IMG/VR virus record: IMGVR_UViG_3300028840_001326
Location: 1-43,864 of that record
Origin: a virus
Strand: one strand, 5' to 3'
DNA length: 43,864 nt
The position numbers and the translations under genes were made by a program. The notes beneath the pieces are model-generated. The model saw only the letters and a list, made by a program, of their open reading frames with translations, had not been told where the DNA came from and ran no database searches. This document shows, piece by piece, positions 1-6,864 of the stretch (the first letter of the stretch is position 1; the number at the start of each line of letters is the position of its first letter).

Positions 1-144
1 CGATCTGAGCGACTCAACGCAACCCGTGGACACGTCTCCAACGCTCCCGTTCTCGTACCCGCTGAACCTTCCGTCCTCTGGGCAGGAGACGGAATACTAC
101 GCGTTGACAGCCTACAGGAATCGCTTCGGGCTCCTTAGCTTCAA
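1..144. repeat. Terminal direct repeat, left copy (assembly overlap of a circle)
   Basis: Bases 1-144 are identical to 43721-43864, so the unique unit is 43,720 bp. A reading frame passes through the join without interruption, which is what a circular or circularly permuted genome gives on assembly. I infer an assembly overlap rather than a biological terminal repeat, because it lies inside a coding gene and has the size of an assembler k-mer overlap. Confidence 0.95.
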
Positions 145-568
145 CCAGCACCCGCGGCTGATCACGATCAACGACACAGGGGAGGAGGATCCTGGGGTTC
201 TATCTCCTCCCACGATCAGGCGCGTCTTGGACGACGCGGTGGGGACCATCTCCGTCTATAGCCTTTACGCCTACGGAGTGGACAGGAATGAGGCGGACGC
301 GTGGGAGGTCTATGTCAAGGACGGGGCGGACCCGGTCCCTGGGGTGGATAGCCCTGTGGCATCGGGGACGCTCACGAGGTTGGGCGGGGACTACCAATGG
401 AAGGCCACGATCTCAGAGTCCTGGTTCTCTCCAGGGATGACGCTCCACGTCTTGTCCGTGGTCTATCGGACGGACTCCCTGGACGACACCCTGGGAGAGT
501 CTGAGGTGGTGGAACACGTTCTAGCGGATACGGTGGACCTGGATCCCCTCACGGCGGGGATCTACTGA
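1..568 (+). CDS. Distal tail protein, C-terminal part (gene starts at 43407)
   Basis: This is the 3' part of a 293-residue protein whose ATG is at 43407. The frame runs through the circular join into base 1 and stops at 566-568. The GTG at 26 is internal and should not be used as a start. The sequence is acidic and rich in beta-prone residues, with no catalytic motif that I recognise. It lies after a run of tail and appendage genes and just before the glycosyltransferase cassette. I infer a virion tail-tip or receptor-binding accessory protein from position alone; no family is recognised. Confidence 0.8.
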   Translation, partial: DLSDSTQPVDTSPTLPFSYPLNLPSSGQETEYYALTAYRNRFGLLSFNQHPRLITINDTGEEDPGVLSPPTIRRVLDDAVGTISVYSLYAYGVDRNEADAWEVYVKDGADPVPGVDSPVASGTLTRLGGDYQWKATISESWFSPGMTLHVLSVVYRTDSLDDTLGESEVVEHVLADTVDLDPLTAGIY

Positions 569-585
569 CGGAGGAATGAGGGAAG

Positions 586-1236
586 GTGATCGAGACCAGG
601 CAGGAGACGGATGGCGTTGGCGATCCAGCGCGGCCCCGCGTGGTGGCATACTTCACGATTGGGACGCCCTACGAGGAGGAGGCGGCCAAGCTCAAGGCGT
701 CCCTCGAGGAGTGGGGATACGCCTACACAATCGCGGGGATACACCATCGGGGAAGTTGGCAGGAGAACACCCAGGCCAAGGCGCCCTTCTGTCTCCAAAT
801 GCTGGAGGAGTACGAGGGAGAGCCCCTGCTCTATTTGGACGTGGACGCCCTGATGATGCGGCCTCCCGTCCTCCTGGACGGTGGACTGGACGCGGACCTC
901 GCGGCTGTCCGCTTCATTCACAGGGACGAGTTGCTCTCTGGGACTATCTGGTGGGGGAACACGGTCCAATGCAGGAGGGTAGTGAGGAAATGGATCTATC
1001 TGAACAAGGCCCATCCCAGGCGGCTCCCAGGCGGGAAGGCGGCATGGGATCAGCGGACCCTAGATATGGCAATCCAGAAGGTGGGGGGGCTACGGTTCTG
1101 CTCTCTCCCCCAGGAGTACACATACATCCAGGACCTGACACCCAGACACCTGGATCCGTGTCCCCCCCCTGTTATCCTTCATACGAGGGGCTCCCAGAGG
1201 TTCAAGAAGCAGATCGACAGGAGGAGGGCGCGGTGA
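586..1236 (+). CDS. GT-A glycosyltransferase-like protein (DxD type)
   Basis: This 216-residue protein looks like a nucleotide-diphospho-sugar transferase. Near residues 83-88 it has hydrophobic residues followed by DVDA, the place and form of the metal-binding DxD of GT-A enzymes. A later WDQRTLDMAI segment resembles the DQ motif of GT8/GT77-like families. It would move a sugar from a nucleotide donor to an unknown acceptor in the cytoplasm. The GTG start at 586 is chosen because this frame, not the overlapping one opened by ATG 576, carries the conserved motifs. It is the first of six overlapping genes and its stop overlaps the next start. The donor sugar cannot be told. Confidence 0.78.
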   Translation: MIETRQETDGVGDPARPRVVAYFTIGTPYEEEAAKLKASLEEWGYAYTIAGIHHRGSWQENTQAKAPFCLQMLEEYEGEPLLYLDVDALMMRPPVLLDGGLDADLAAVRFIHRDELLSGTIWWGNTVQCRRVVRKWIYLNKAHPRRLPGGKAAWDQRTLDMAIQKVGGLRFCSLPQEYTYIQDLTPRHLDPCPPPVILHTRGSQRFKKQIDRRRAR

Positions 1237-1883
1237 GCGTGGACGTATGGGCGGCATGGCCGACGATCTCCCCCATGCTGTCCAGGCCCCAGGTGGAGAA
1301 ATGGCGCGAACTGGGCTACAAGGTCGCGGTTCTGGTAAATCCTCCCTTCGGTCCTGAGGACTTCGAGAGGGCGGACATGGTGATTGTTCAGGAGGAATGG
1401 ACGGGCTTCCCTGTGGCGGCCAACGTGCTATGCCTGGAGGCCCCTGGGGATGTGGTGGTGATCGTAGGGACGGACATAGACCCAGACACAAGCAGGACAG
1501 CCCAGGAGCTTGGGGGCCGCTTCCTGGAGAGGTTCCCCGATCTCTGCGGCGTTATCCAGCCAACGGGGGACGAGTACGGGGAGGTCCAGAGTTGCGCGGT
1601 CTCTCCCTGGATCGGGCGCGGCTTCATTGAGAAGGCCTACGGCGGGCGCGGCCCGTATTGGCCCGGGTACTTCCACTATTTCTGTGATCGAGAACTCCAG
1701 GCGAAGGCCCAGGCCATGGGAGCCTTCGAGCAATGGCCCCAGGTGATCCAATACCATCGGCATTGGCAGAGGGAGGCGCAACCCAGGCGCCCCAGGCATT
1801 TGAGAACAGCCAAGCGGCTCCACTCCAGGGATCGGGCCATATTCGAGTCCAGACAGGCGGAAGGGTTCCCAGATGGTCGCTGA
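1233..1883 (+). CDS. GT-A glycosyltransferase-like protein
   Basis: This 216-residue protein starts at a GTG that overlaps the previous stop (GTGA). Its frame is open far upstream, to 576, but that part is only the shadow of the preceding gene. The order of features is that of a GT2-like fold: a Rossmann-like N-terminus, then VVIVGTDIDPD near residues 70-80 in place of a DxD, then a PWIGRGFIEKAYGGRGP segment and a late HRHW. The C-terminal 35 residues are strongly basic. I infer sugar transfer onto the same acceptor as its neighbours. Family assignment is by motif pattern only. Confidence 0.7.
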   Translation: MSVDVWAAWPTISPMLSRPQVEKWRELGYKVAVLVNPPFGPEDFERADMVIVQEEWTGFPVAANVLCLEAPGDVVVIVGTDIDPDTSRTAQELGGRFLERFPDLCGVIQPTGDEYGEVQSCAVSPWIGRGFIEKAYGGRGPYWPGYFHYFCDRELQAKAQAMGAFEQWPQVIQYHRHWQREAQPRRPRHLRTAKRLHSRDRAIFESRQAEGFPDGR

Positions 1884-2520
1884 TCTAAGGGAGAAGGAGA
1901 CAACGTGGGGCTCCCACTTGCCTGTCCTCACGGCGGTCCTCGAGGTTCTCAGGCCACAATCGGCCCTGGAATGTGGGTGCGGTATCTTCTCCACTCCTCT
2001 CTTACGTCGCGTTCCAAGGCTCCACTCCATCGAGCATAGTGCTGGATGGGCGCGGGCTGTTCGGGGGAGATACCCACCCACTCCAGGGCATTCTTGGACG
2101 GTGGAGCGAGTCCCCACCACTTGCTCCAAGCCCGCTCCAGAGGTGGATCCCAAGCGCGTGGAGACCATCCAGGCCTTCTATAGAGCGTTGGCCCTCGAGG
2201 AGGCTCCCGTGGATCTCCTATTCGTTGACACGTTCGCGGCTTGTCGCGTTCCTGCGGTCTTGGCCCTGGGACCCAAGGCTCAATGGATCGTTGTCCATGA
2301 CCTCGAGCCTCCAGGCCGCGAGCATTACGGATGGCCGCGGCTGGACGCCTTCTTCGAGGACTGGAAGCAGTACGTTTACAGGCCACCCCATGGAAGCGCG
2401 TGGACGGGGTTGGCATCGAGGGAGCCCCTGGACCTGGACAACCTGAGCCACGCGGCTCTCCATGAGGCGCGGCGGCTCTGGGGGCAGGATGTCCGCTTCG
2501 AGGAGGGGTGGTATGGTTGA
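1873..2520 (+). CDS. Class I SAM-dependent methyltransferase
   Basis: This 215-residue protein has the Rossmann layout of small-molecule or sugar O-methyltransferases. ALECGCGIFSTPLL near residue 31 is the glycine-rich SAM loop (motif I). An acidic HSIEHS follows as motif II, VDLLFVDTF near residue 114 is the post-II strand, and WIVVHDLEP is typical of Methyltransf_24-like enzymes. It overlaps both neighbours in the glycan cassette, so a sugar or glycoprotein substrate is the reasonable inference. DNA or RNA is less likely, because there is no target-recognition domain. Confidence 0.78.
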   Translation: MVADLREKETTWGSHLPVLTAVLEVLRPQSALECGCGIFSTPLLRRVPRLHSIEHSAGWARAVRGRYPPTPGHSWTVERVPTTCSKPAPEVDPKRVETIQAFYRALALEEAPVDLLFVDTFAACRVPAVLALGPKAQWIVVHDLEPPGREHYGWPRLDAFFEDWKQYVYRPPHGSAWTGLASREPLDLDNLSHAALHEARRLWGQDVRFEEGWYG

Positions 2521-3268
2521 CCTCGTGGCCGGGTATGCTCGCGGCTACCACGCCCGGAAGGTGCGGCCCTTCCTCAAGTCCCTGAGAATGACGGGCTACG
2601 AGGGGCGCATCTTATGGTTCGCGGACAGGGGGGCCGCGGAGGAGGGGGAGAGGTGGGGGGCCATGGTCCGCCCTCCGCCTCGTCCCGTGACCAAGGTCCA
2701 CCATGATAGATTCTTCCACCTCGCGGCGGCGGTCAAGGAGATAGCGTGCGAGGGCGTCCTGGTGGCCGATACGCGGGATGTAGTGTTCCAGAAGGACCCA
2801 AGCCAAGCTCTCCCCTCTGAGGGCTTCCACGCCTTCGAGGAGGACCTCTCCATGAGGGTGGGGAGTTGTCCCTGGAACTCCAAATGGATCCGTGAGGCGT
2901 TCGGAGAGGCGGTCCTGGAGGCCATGGCGGACCTCCCCATCTCCTGCGTTGGGGCTTCCTGCGGAGATCACAGGTCTATGAGCCTGTACCTGGATCAGAT
3001 CGCGGCGGGGATCCGCGTCCATTCCCAGGACACGGCCCACCATAACTCCATTGTTCGGCGCAGAGCCAACGAGGTCTTCCAGGGCTCCAGTCTGAGGGTC
3101 TGGGGCAACGAGGAGGGCGAGGTCTACACGGTGGGCTATGTCCCCAGGGAAACGGTGAAGATCGTCCACGGGAAGATCGTCAACAAGGCGGGGAGGGTCC
3201 CTGCCGTGGTCCACCAATGGGATCGACATGAGAACCTAAGCGCCTTTATCAAGGAGGTCTACAAATGA
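2513..3268 (+). CDS. Glycosyltransferase-like protein with DVVFQ motif
   Basis: The protein is 251 residues. ATG 2513 is chosen because an AGGAGGGG ribosome site lies at 2501-2508; the frame is open a little further upstream, without a site. The segment FFHLAA...VLVADTRDVVFQKDP around residues 70-98 matches GT-A enzymes in which D-x-R-D-V-V-F-Q carries the metal-binding acidic pair. Downstream come a Cys/Gly-rich strand, a DQI and a late VVHQWDRH, all usual in that group. It is the fourth gene of the cassette and overlaps genes on both sides by 4-8 bases. Confidence 0.72.
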   Translation: MVDLVAGYARGYHARKVRPFLKSLRMTGYEGRILWFADRGAAEEGERWGAMVRPPPRPVTKVHHDRFFHLAAAVKEIACEGVLVADTRDVVFQKDPSQALPSEGFHAFEEDLSMRVGSCPWNSKWIREAFGEAVLEAMADLPISCVGASCGDHRSMSLYLDQIAAGIRVHSQDTAHHNSIVRRRANEVFQGSSLRVWGNEEGEVYTVGYVPRETVKIVHGKIVNKAGRVPAVVHQWDRHENLSAFIKEVYK

Positions 3269-4059
3269 CGCGGAATTTTATCACCAACCAGCGGCTAGCG
3301 GAGCTCGCGGGCCTGAACTACGACGCGGAGGCTGTCCAGCCGGGGCCAATCGTTTACTCCAGGACCCAGAAGATCCATTCCCAGTTCCGACAGTTGGGGG
3401 CGTTCCCGCCCTGCGTGCTGATCACGAGCTACTCTGACGCGTGCGTAACGGACGGAATGCTCCGCGTCCTGCCTCCAAACGTCCGCCGCTGGTATTCCAA
3501 CAACGTGAGGACCAGGAGTCCGCTGGTGAGGGCGGTCCCCATTGGTATCAGGACTTCCGTGGAGGGGGAGGCCCTCCTGAGGGCGGCAATGGACCAGGGG
3601 CGTCCAGATCAGAAGGGGCTCCTGTACCTCTGCTTCTCCAAGAAGATCCCAGGAGGCCCCACGCCCAACCCAAGGCGCGGACTCTATGAGAAGTTCGAGG
3701 ACCTGGAGTGGGTCACGGCAGAGGGTGGAGGGGAGCCGGTCCCCATGGAGCAGTTCTACGAGGGGATAGCGTCCCACCCATACGTCCTCTCCCCTCCTGG
3801 GGCGGGTCCTGACTGCCATCGGCATTGGGAGAGCATTCTCCTGGGCTCGATCCCTGTGGTCCTGCGGAGCCCAGAGGTGGAGGCGGTCCTCGAGGGCTTT
3901 CCCTGCCTGATGGTGCGGAGGTGGGACGAGGTCACGGAGGAGCGGCTCCTCGAGGAGTTGCCTGGGCTCCAGGAGCGCTTCGCGTTGCCAATGGAGTCCC
4001 TGTGGTTCGAGTATTGGGAGAGCCTGATCCTGGAGGACGCGGGATGCCTCGACTCGTAG
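3265..4059 (+). CDS. Exostosin-like glycosyltransferase (GT47-type GT-B fold)
   Basis: This 264-residue protein carries the exostosin hallmark near residues 168-190: YVLSPPGAGPDCHRHWESILLG followed by SIPVVL. In the exostosin/GT47 family this segment contacts the nucleotide sugar and contains the conserved DxxRxWE. The N-terminal half is a plausible acceptor domain with less recognisable sequence. Eukaryotic exostosins build heparan-type polymers; short bacterial and viral members transfer single sugars, and their products are mostly unknown. The start overlaps the previous stop by four bases. Confidence 0.82.
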   Translation: MTRNFITNQRLAELAGLNYDAEAVQPGPIVYSRTQKIHSQFRQLGAFPPCVLITSYSDACVTDGMLRVLPPNVRRWYSNNVRTRSPLVRAVPIGIRTSVEGEALLRAAMDQGRPDQKGLLYLCFSKKIPGGPTPNPRRGLYEKFEDLEWVTAEGGGEPVPMEQFYEGIASHPYVLSPPGAGPDCHRHWESILLGSIPVVLRSPEVEAVLEGFPCLMVRRWDEVTEERLLEELPGLQERFALPMESLWFEYWESLILEDAGCLDS

Positions 4060-4667
4060 CGTGCGGGATACCCAGGAGCGGCTCAACGCTGATATGGCAA
4101 CTTCTCCAGGCCATATTCCCCCTCCAGGAGATCCAGAAGGTCCACCCGGATGTCTGGAAGCCTGAAGGGGCCACGGCGGTGATCTCGATCCGTGACCCTC
4201 GCGACGTGGTGGCCTCCCTCTACAGGATCAGGCTCGCCCGACGCCATCGGAGAGGGAAGGGGGCGGCCCGGGATCTCACGGCGGCGATCCAGCGGATGGA
4301 GGTGAGCTTCCGCGCCCTCCGCGAGGTGGTGAAGGGTCCCTCCTTGCTGCTCTGGTATGAGGACTTCTGGAACAATTACGGGGTGATATTCGACGCCCTG
4401 GAGGAGGAGTTCTCCGTGGCGATCCCCGCGGACTATCGGCGGATGCTGTCTGGAGAGTTCGGGGTCTCGAGGAACAGGGAGCGGGCGTCCAAGCTGGAGG
4501 ACTTCGGAGAGTGGGACGAGTTCCACATCCATGGGGACCACATCGGGAGCGTGAGGCCTGGGGCCTGGGCTTATGATCTGCCAGAATGGGCGAGGGCTCG
4601 CGTGGAGGAGGCCTGTTGTGGGGTAGGGGAGGAATGGGGGTATGGATCCCGGAGGCTTACGCCCTAG
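4044..4667 (+). CDS. PAPS-dependent sulfotransferase
   Basis: This 207-residue protein shows both PAPS-binding signatures. GIPRSGSTLIWQLL at residues 8-21 is the 5'-phosphosulfate loop (PxSGxT type). SIRDPRDVVAS at 48-58 is the 3'-phosphate motif with the expected Arg and Ser. It should move sulfate from PAPS to a hydroxyl, here most likely on a sugar made by the five preceding genes. ATG 4044 has a GGAGG at 4032-4036 and the gene overlaps its neighbour by 16 bases. It is the last gene before a probable terminator. It is short for the family, so the acceptor-binding part is reduced. Confidence 0.85.
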   Translation: MPRLVACGIPRSGSTLIWQLLQAIFPLQEIQKVHPDVWKPEGATAVISIRDPRDVVASLYRIRLARRHRRGKGAARDLTAAIQRMEVSFRALREVVKGPSLLLWYEDFWNNYGVIFDALEEEFSVAIPADYRRMLSGEFGVSRNRERASKLEDFGEWDEFHIHGDHIGSVRPGAWAYDLPEWARARVEEACCGVGEEWGYGSRRLTP

Positions 4668-4726
4668 CGTGGCAGGGTTGGGGCGCCTTCCCTCAACCAA
4701 CAAAAGGCCCTAGCCCTGCCGCGTTT
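4668..4726 (+). terminator. Compound hairpin, probable end of late operon
   Basis: Bases 4668-4677 pair with 4714-4723 (10 bp including one G.U). Inside, 4676-4683 can pair with 4691-4698, partly in competition. It sits one base after the sulfotransferase stop and is followed by TTT and then pyrimidines rather than a full U run. I infer a terminator of the late/glycan operon, possibly factor-assisted. Confidence 0.5.
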
Positions 4727-4810
4727 CCCTCCCCTCGCGGACGCCCGCCCTGGGCGATCCCATAACCCAGAGATTCTTCATCCAAACGCCCGAAAACAGT
4801 CCGTTTTCCC

Positions 4811-4839
4811 TTGACTTCCCTTGTATAATCCACTATACT
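4811..4839 (+). promoter_or_regulatory. Sigma70-type early promoter
   Basis: TTGACT at 4811-4816 and TATACT at 4834-4839 are separated by exactly 17 bases. The surrounding region is unusually AT-rich for this genome. Transcription should begin near 4846. It lies between the end of the late operon and the first early gene and drives a roughly 100-base structured leader. Confidence 0.8.
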
Positions 4840-4847
4840 GTTCAACA

Positions 4848-4951
4848 TGAGATACCAAAACAACAGCCAACAAGCAGAGAAGGGGCTCCTGGGACCGTCT
4901 ATGGTATCTCACCCAGGAGTCCCTCCTGCGTTCTCAGGAGGTAGTGAGATG
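4848..4951 (+). ncRNA. Structured 5' leader with possible pseudoknot and SD-sequestering hairpin
   Basis: The leader of the early transcript can form three helices. P1 pairs 4848-4857 with 4902-4911 (10 bp, perfect). P2 pairs 4881-4893 with 4912-4924 (13 bp, one G.U). P3 pairs 4922-4928 with 4935-4941 (7 bp, 6-base loop) and buries the AGGAGG of the first gene. The strands run P1, P2, P1', P2' with P1' and P2' contiguous, which is pseudoknot order. P2 and P3 share 4922-4924, so a full P2 would weaken P3 and free the ribosome site. A CA/A-rich 23-base stretch joins P1 to P2. This is predicted from pairing only. The perfect repeats might instead be DNA operator half-sites. Confidence 0.6.
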
Positions 4952-5395
4952 ATGTGGTACAAGGGCAAGCCCGCGGGAACGTTCTACTGGGAAGACTGGG
5001 CGGACGAGGAGGCCCAGGAGGAAGCGGCAAAGAAGCACGCGGAGTCCTGCATCCAGGATGTGGAGGACATGAGCGAGAAGGCTATAGAGGCCATGGCGGA
5101 GCAACTGGAGGCCCGTGGAGGCATGGCCGCGGCGAAGGCCCGCTACAAGAAGGCCCTGGAGGAGGAAGGGGAGCGACTGAGCAAGGAGAACGCGAGTCTG
5201 GTGGAGTGGGCGGAGGAGACCCAAGCCAAGTTGAACCGGGTCAAGATGTTGGCGAAGTTGGGCTACAGCCCCAGGGTCTGCCGGTCTGCCCTCTCGGATC
5301 TGGAAGCGGCAATGTGGGCGTTCCGTTCCGCCCTGCCGGAGGAGGAGCGGGATCGGCTGGAGTGGTTGGAGGCGAACCAGGAGGTGGCGTCATGA
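4949..5395 (+). CDS. First early protein, helical/coiled-coil, unknown function
   Basis: This 148-residue, acidic, Lys/Glu/Ala-rich protein looks almost entirely helical. ATG 4949 follows AGGAGG at 4936-4941. The frame is open back to an ATG at 4847, but that start would be nearly leaderless and would translate the structured leader. I know no family. Its place directly behind the early promoter and leader suggests a protein needed early in infection, such as a host-takeover or replication accessory factor. It overlaps the next gene by 4 bases. Confidence 0.75.
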   Translation: MMWYKGKPAGTFYWEDWADEEAQEEAAKKHAESCIQDVEDMSEKAIEAMAEQLEARGGMAAAKARYKKALEEEGERLSKENASLVEWAEETQAKLNRVKMLAKLGYSPRVCRSALSDLEAAMWAFRSALPEEERDRLEWLEANQEVAS

Positions 5396-5688
5396 TGAGC
5401 GCAAGGGATCCCAACGCGTACCTCCCCGCGTGGGCGGAGGCGGAGATCGAGGACCTGGAGGGGACCTGTGAGAAGTTGGAGGTGAAGGTGGAGGAGTTGA
5501 CCGCGGAGCGCGACGATCTGAAGGAGGATGCGAAGGCGTTGGTATTGGAGCGAATGGACCTATGGGAACACGTTGACAATCTGGAGGCAGAGGTGGAGAG
5601 CCTCCGGAAGAAGATCAAGGGCCTGGAGTGGGAGAAGGTGGACTTGGCTCTCGCGGCCTGTGTCGAGATCCTGGGAGGTTCAGAATGA
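5392..5688 (+). CDS. Small coiled-coil protein
   Basis: The 98 residues start at ATG 5392 (or 5395) inside the previous stop. From about residue 15 to 85 there is a continuous heptad-like pattern of Leu/Val with Glu/Lys, typical of a parallel coiled coil. No catalytic motif is seen. It could be a scaffold or adaptor partner of the preceding helical protein, with which it is translationally coupled. Function unknown. Confidence 0.72.
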   Translation: MMSARDPNAYLPAWAEAEIEDLEGTCEKLEVKVEELTAERDDLKEDAKALVLERMDLWEHVDNLEAEVESLRKKIKGLEWEKVDLALAACVEILGGSE

Positions 5689-5939
5689 GCATCTGCTACG
5701 GTTGCCATTACTGGGGGATAGACTGTTCCGATCCTATTGATCCCGGTTGGCCCGGGGTTCCGGACTGCTTCGAGCCCTTCCGCCCTGAGCCGCTGGACTA
5801 CCCTGGAAAGGAGGAACTAGAGGAGGAGGGTTGCCGCGGTTGCGGTGGCCCTCTCACCAACATGGAGGGCGGGGACTACTGTCTGGAGTGCGTTGGGGTA
5901 CTCCAGGAGGAACACCTACCAGAGCCGTACCCGCAATAG
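5685..5939 (+). CDS. Small zinc-ribbon-like protein
   Basis: This 84-residue protein has two Cys pairs: CYGC near the N-terminus and CRGCG...CLEC at residues about 49-70, which would suit a zinc ribbon. The rest is acidic and Pro-rich. A GGGAGG at 5674-5679 precedes ATG 5685, which overlaps the previous stop. It is one of several Cys-rich mini-proteins in this genome. It may bind nucleic acid or a host protein; no family is recognised. Confidence 0.72.
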   Translation: MSICYGCHYWGIDCSDPIDPGWPGVPDCFEPFRPEPLDYPGKEELEEEGCRGCGGPLTNMEGGDYCLECVGVLQEEHLPEPYPQ

Positions 5940-5960
5940 AGACGAGGGAAGGAGGACAGC

Positions 5961-6329
5961 ATGGGCGCGAAGAAGGACGTGGTGATCATCGAGGTGGAGG
6001 GCGGCAAGGAGGCGAAGTTCACCTTGGGAGTCCCTGGGGTGGTGGAGATCGAGGGGGAATATGGGCCTTGGTCTCTGCGGACCATGAAGGTCAAGATGGC
6101 GGACGGATCCACCCATGAGGCCATTGGGGAGTTCTCGGACGTGGACTCTGGAGAACACGGGGGGACGGGGCTCCTGTCCAGGGACGGGCGTGAGTTCGTT
6201 TGGCAGGGGGACCCCGGGTTCCTGGAGGCATTGGGGAAAACTTCGGAGGAGGTCTTCCCGTACAGGTACAAGCCCTACATTCCATGTTCTCGAGATCACC
6301 ACATTGGAGAGGATGGCTGGAGCAGATAA
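5961..6329 (+). CDS. Early hypothetical protein, beta-rich
   Basis: The 122 residues start at an ATG eight bases after AGGAGG. The N-terminal 60 residues alternate hydrophobic and charged positions as in a small beta barrel. The middle is acidic and the C-terminal tail is basic/His-rich. No known motif is visible. It sits between the zinc protein and the Gp157 gene in the early operon. Confidence 0.68.
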   Translation: MGAKKDVVIIEVEGGKEAKFTLGVPGVVEIEGEYGPWSLRTMKVKMADGSTHEAIGEFSDVDSGEHGGTGLLSRDGREFVWQGDPGFLEALGKTSEEVFPYRYKPYIPCSRDHHIGEDGWSR

Positions 6330-6349
6330 CACCCAAGGAGGGAAGGAAG

Positions 6350-6844
6350 ATGAAGCTGTACGAATTGACGGACGACTACTTCGGCATACTGGAGAGGATC
6401 GGGGAGAGTGGGGAGGTGGACGAGGAGACCGCGGCCCTCCTTGAGGCCCTGGATGATGAGATCGAGGTCAAGGCGGAGAACGTGGCCAAGGTGATCAGGA
6501 CCCTGGAACTGGAGGCGGACGCGATCAACCAGGAGGCCAAGCGGCTAGCAGATCGGGCGCGGGCGAAGGCCAACAGCGCGGCCCACCTCAAGGACTACCT
6601 CCACAGGAACCTCGAGGCCCTGGGGAAGAAGAAGGTGGAGGGCGAGGTTCTGACGGTGAGCCTCCGCAAGAAGCCTCCATCCGTGGAGGTAGTGGACGCG
6701 TCTGTGATCCCTGACGCCTTCACGGAGGAGAGGGTGGAGACCCGGGTGGACAAGCGGGCCATTCTCCAGGAGTGGAAGGAGACAGGGGAGACGGTCCAGG
6801 GTTGCGTGATCCACAAGGACGGACACAGTCTACAGATCCGATAG
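6350..6844 (+). CDS. Siphovirus Gp157 family protein
   Basis: This 164-residue protein matches the Gp157 family in length and layout. An N-terminal helical part runs from YELTDDYFGILER through a charged coiled coil with ADRARAKANSAAHLKDYLHRNL. A beta-rich C-terminus follows, with the family's VSLRKKPPSVEVVD segment. In streptococcal phages Gp157 was linked to phage resistance when carried by the host; its molecular role is not settled. It commonly sits next to a recombinase, as here with ERF. ATG 6350 has GGAGGGAAGG just upstream. Confidence 0.88.
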   Translation: MKLYELTDDYFGILERIGESGEVDEETAALLEALDDEIEVKAENVAKVIRTLELEADAINQEAKRLADRARAKANSAAHLKDYLHRNLEALGKKKVEGEVLTVSLRKKPPSVEVVDASVIPDAFTEERVETRVDKRAILQEWKETGETVQGCVIHKDGHSLQIR

Positions 6845-6864
6845 ACCAACAAGGAGGACGTGAG

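Noticed and set aside
1-144. Terminal repeat as a biological direct terminal repeat or cohesive end
   Set aside because: It lies inside a coding gene, the reading frame continues through the join, and the length is that of an assembly overlap.
576-1232. N-terminal extension of the second glycosyltransferase back to 576
   Set aside because: The upstream part is Gly/Arg-rich shadow of the first gene, which carries the conserved motifs; GTG 1233 overlaps the previous stop as is usual here.
4824-4829. TATAAT at 4824-4829 as the -10 of the early promoter
   Set aside because: No -35 lies 15-19 bases upstream; TTGACT at 4811 is only 7 bases away. It pairs instead, at 17 bases, with TATACT at 4834.
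4847-4948. Start of the first early gene at ATG 4847
   Set aside because: It would lie at the very 5' end of the mRNA without a ribosome site. ATG 4949 has AGGAGG. It is kept only as a possible leaderless or leader-peptide start.
4668-4948. tRNA or attachment site in the longest non-coding gap
   Set aside because: No cloverleaf with acceptor and T-arm motifs, and no integrase. The gap is explained by a terminator, a promoter and the leader.
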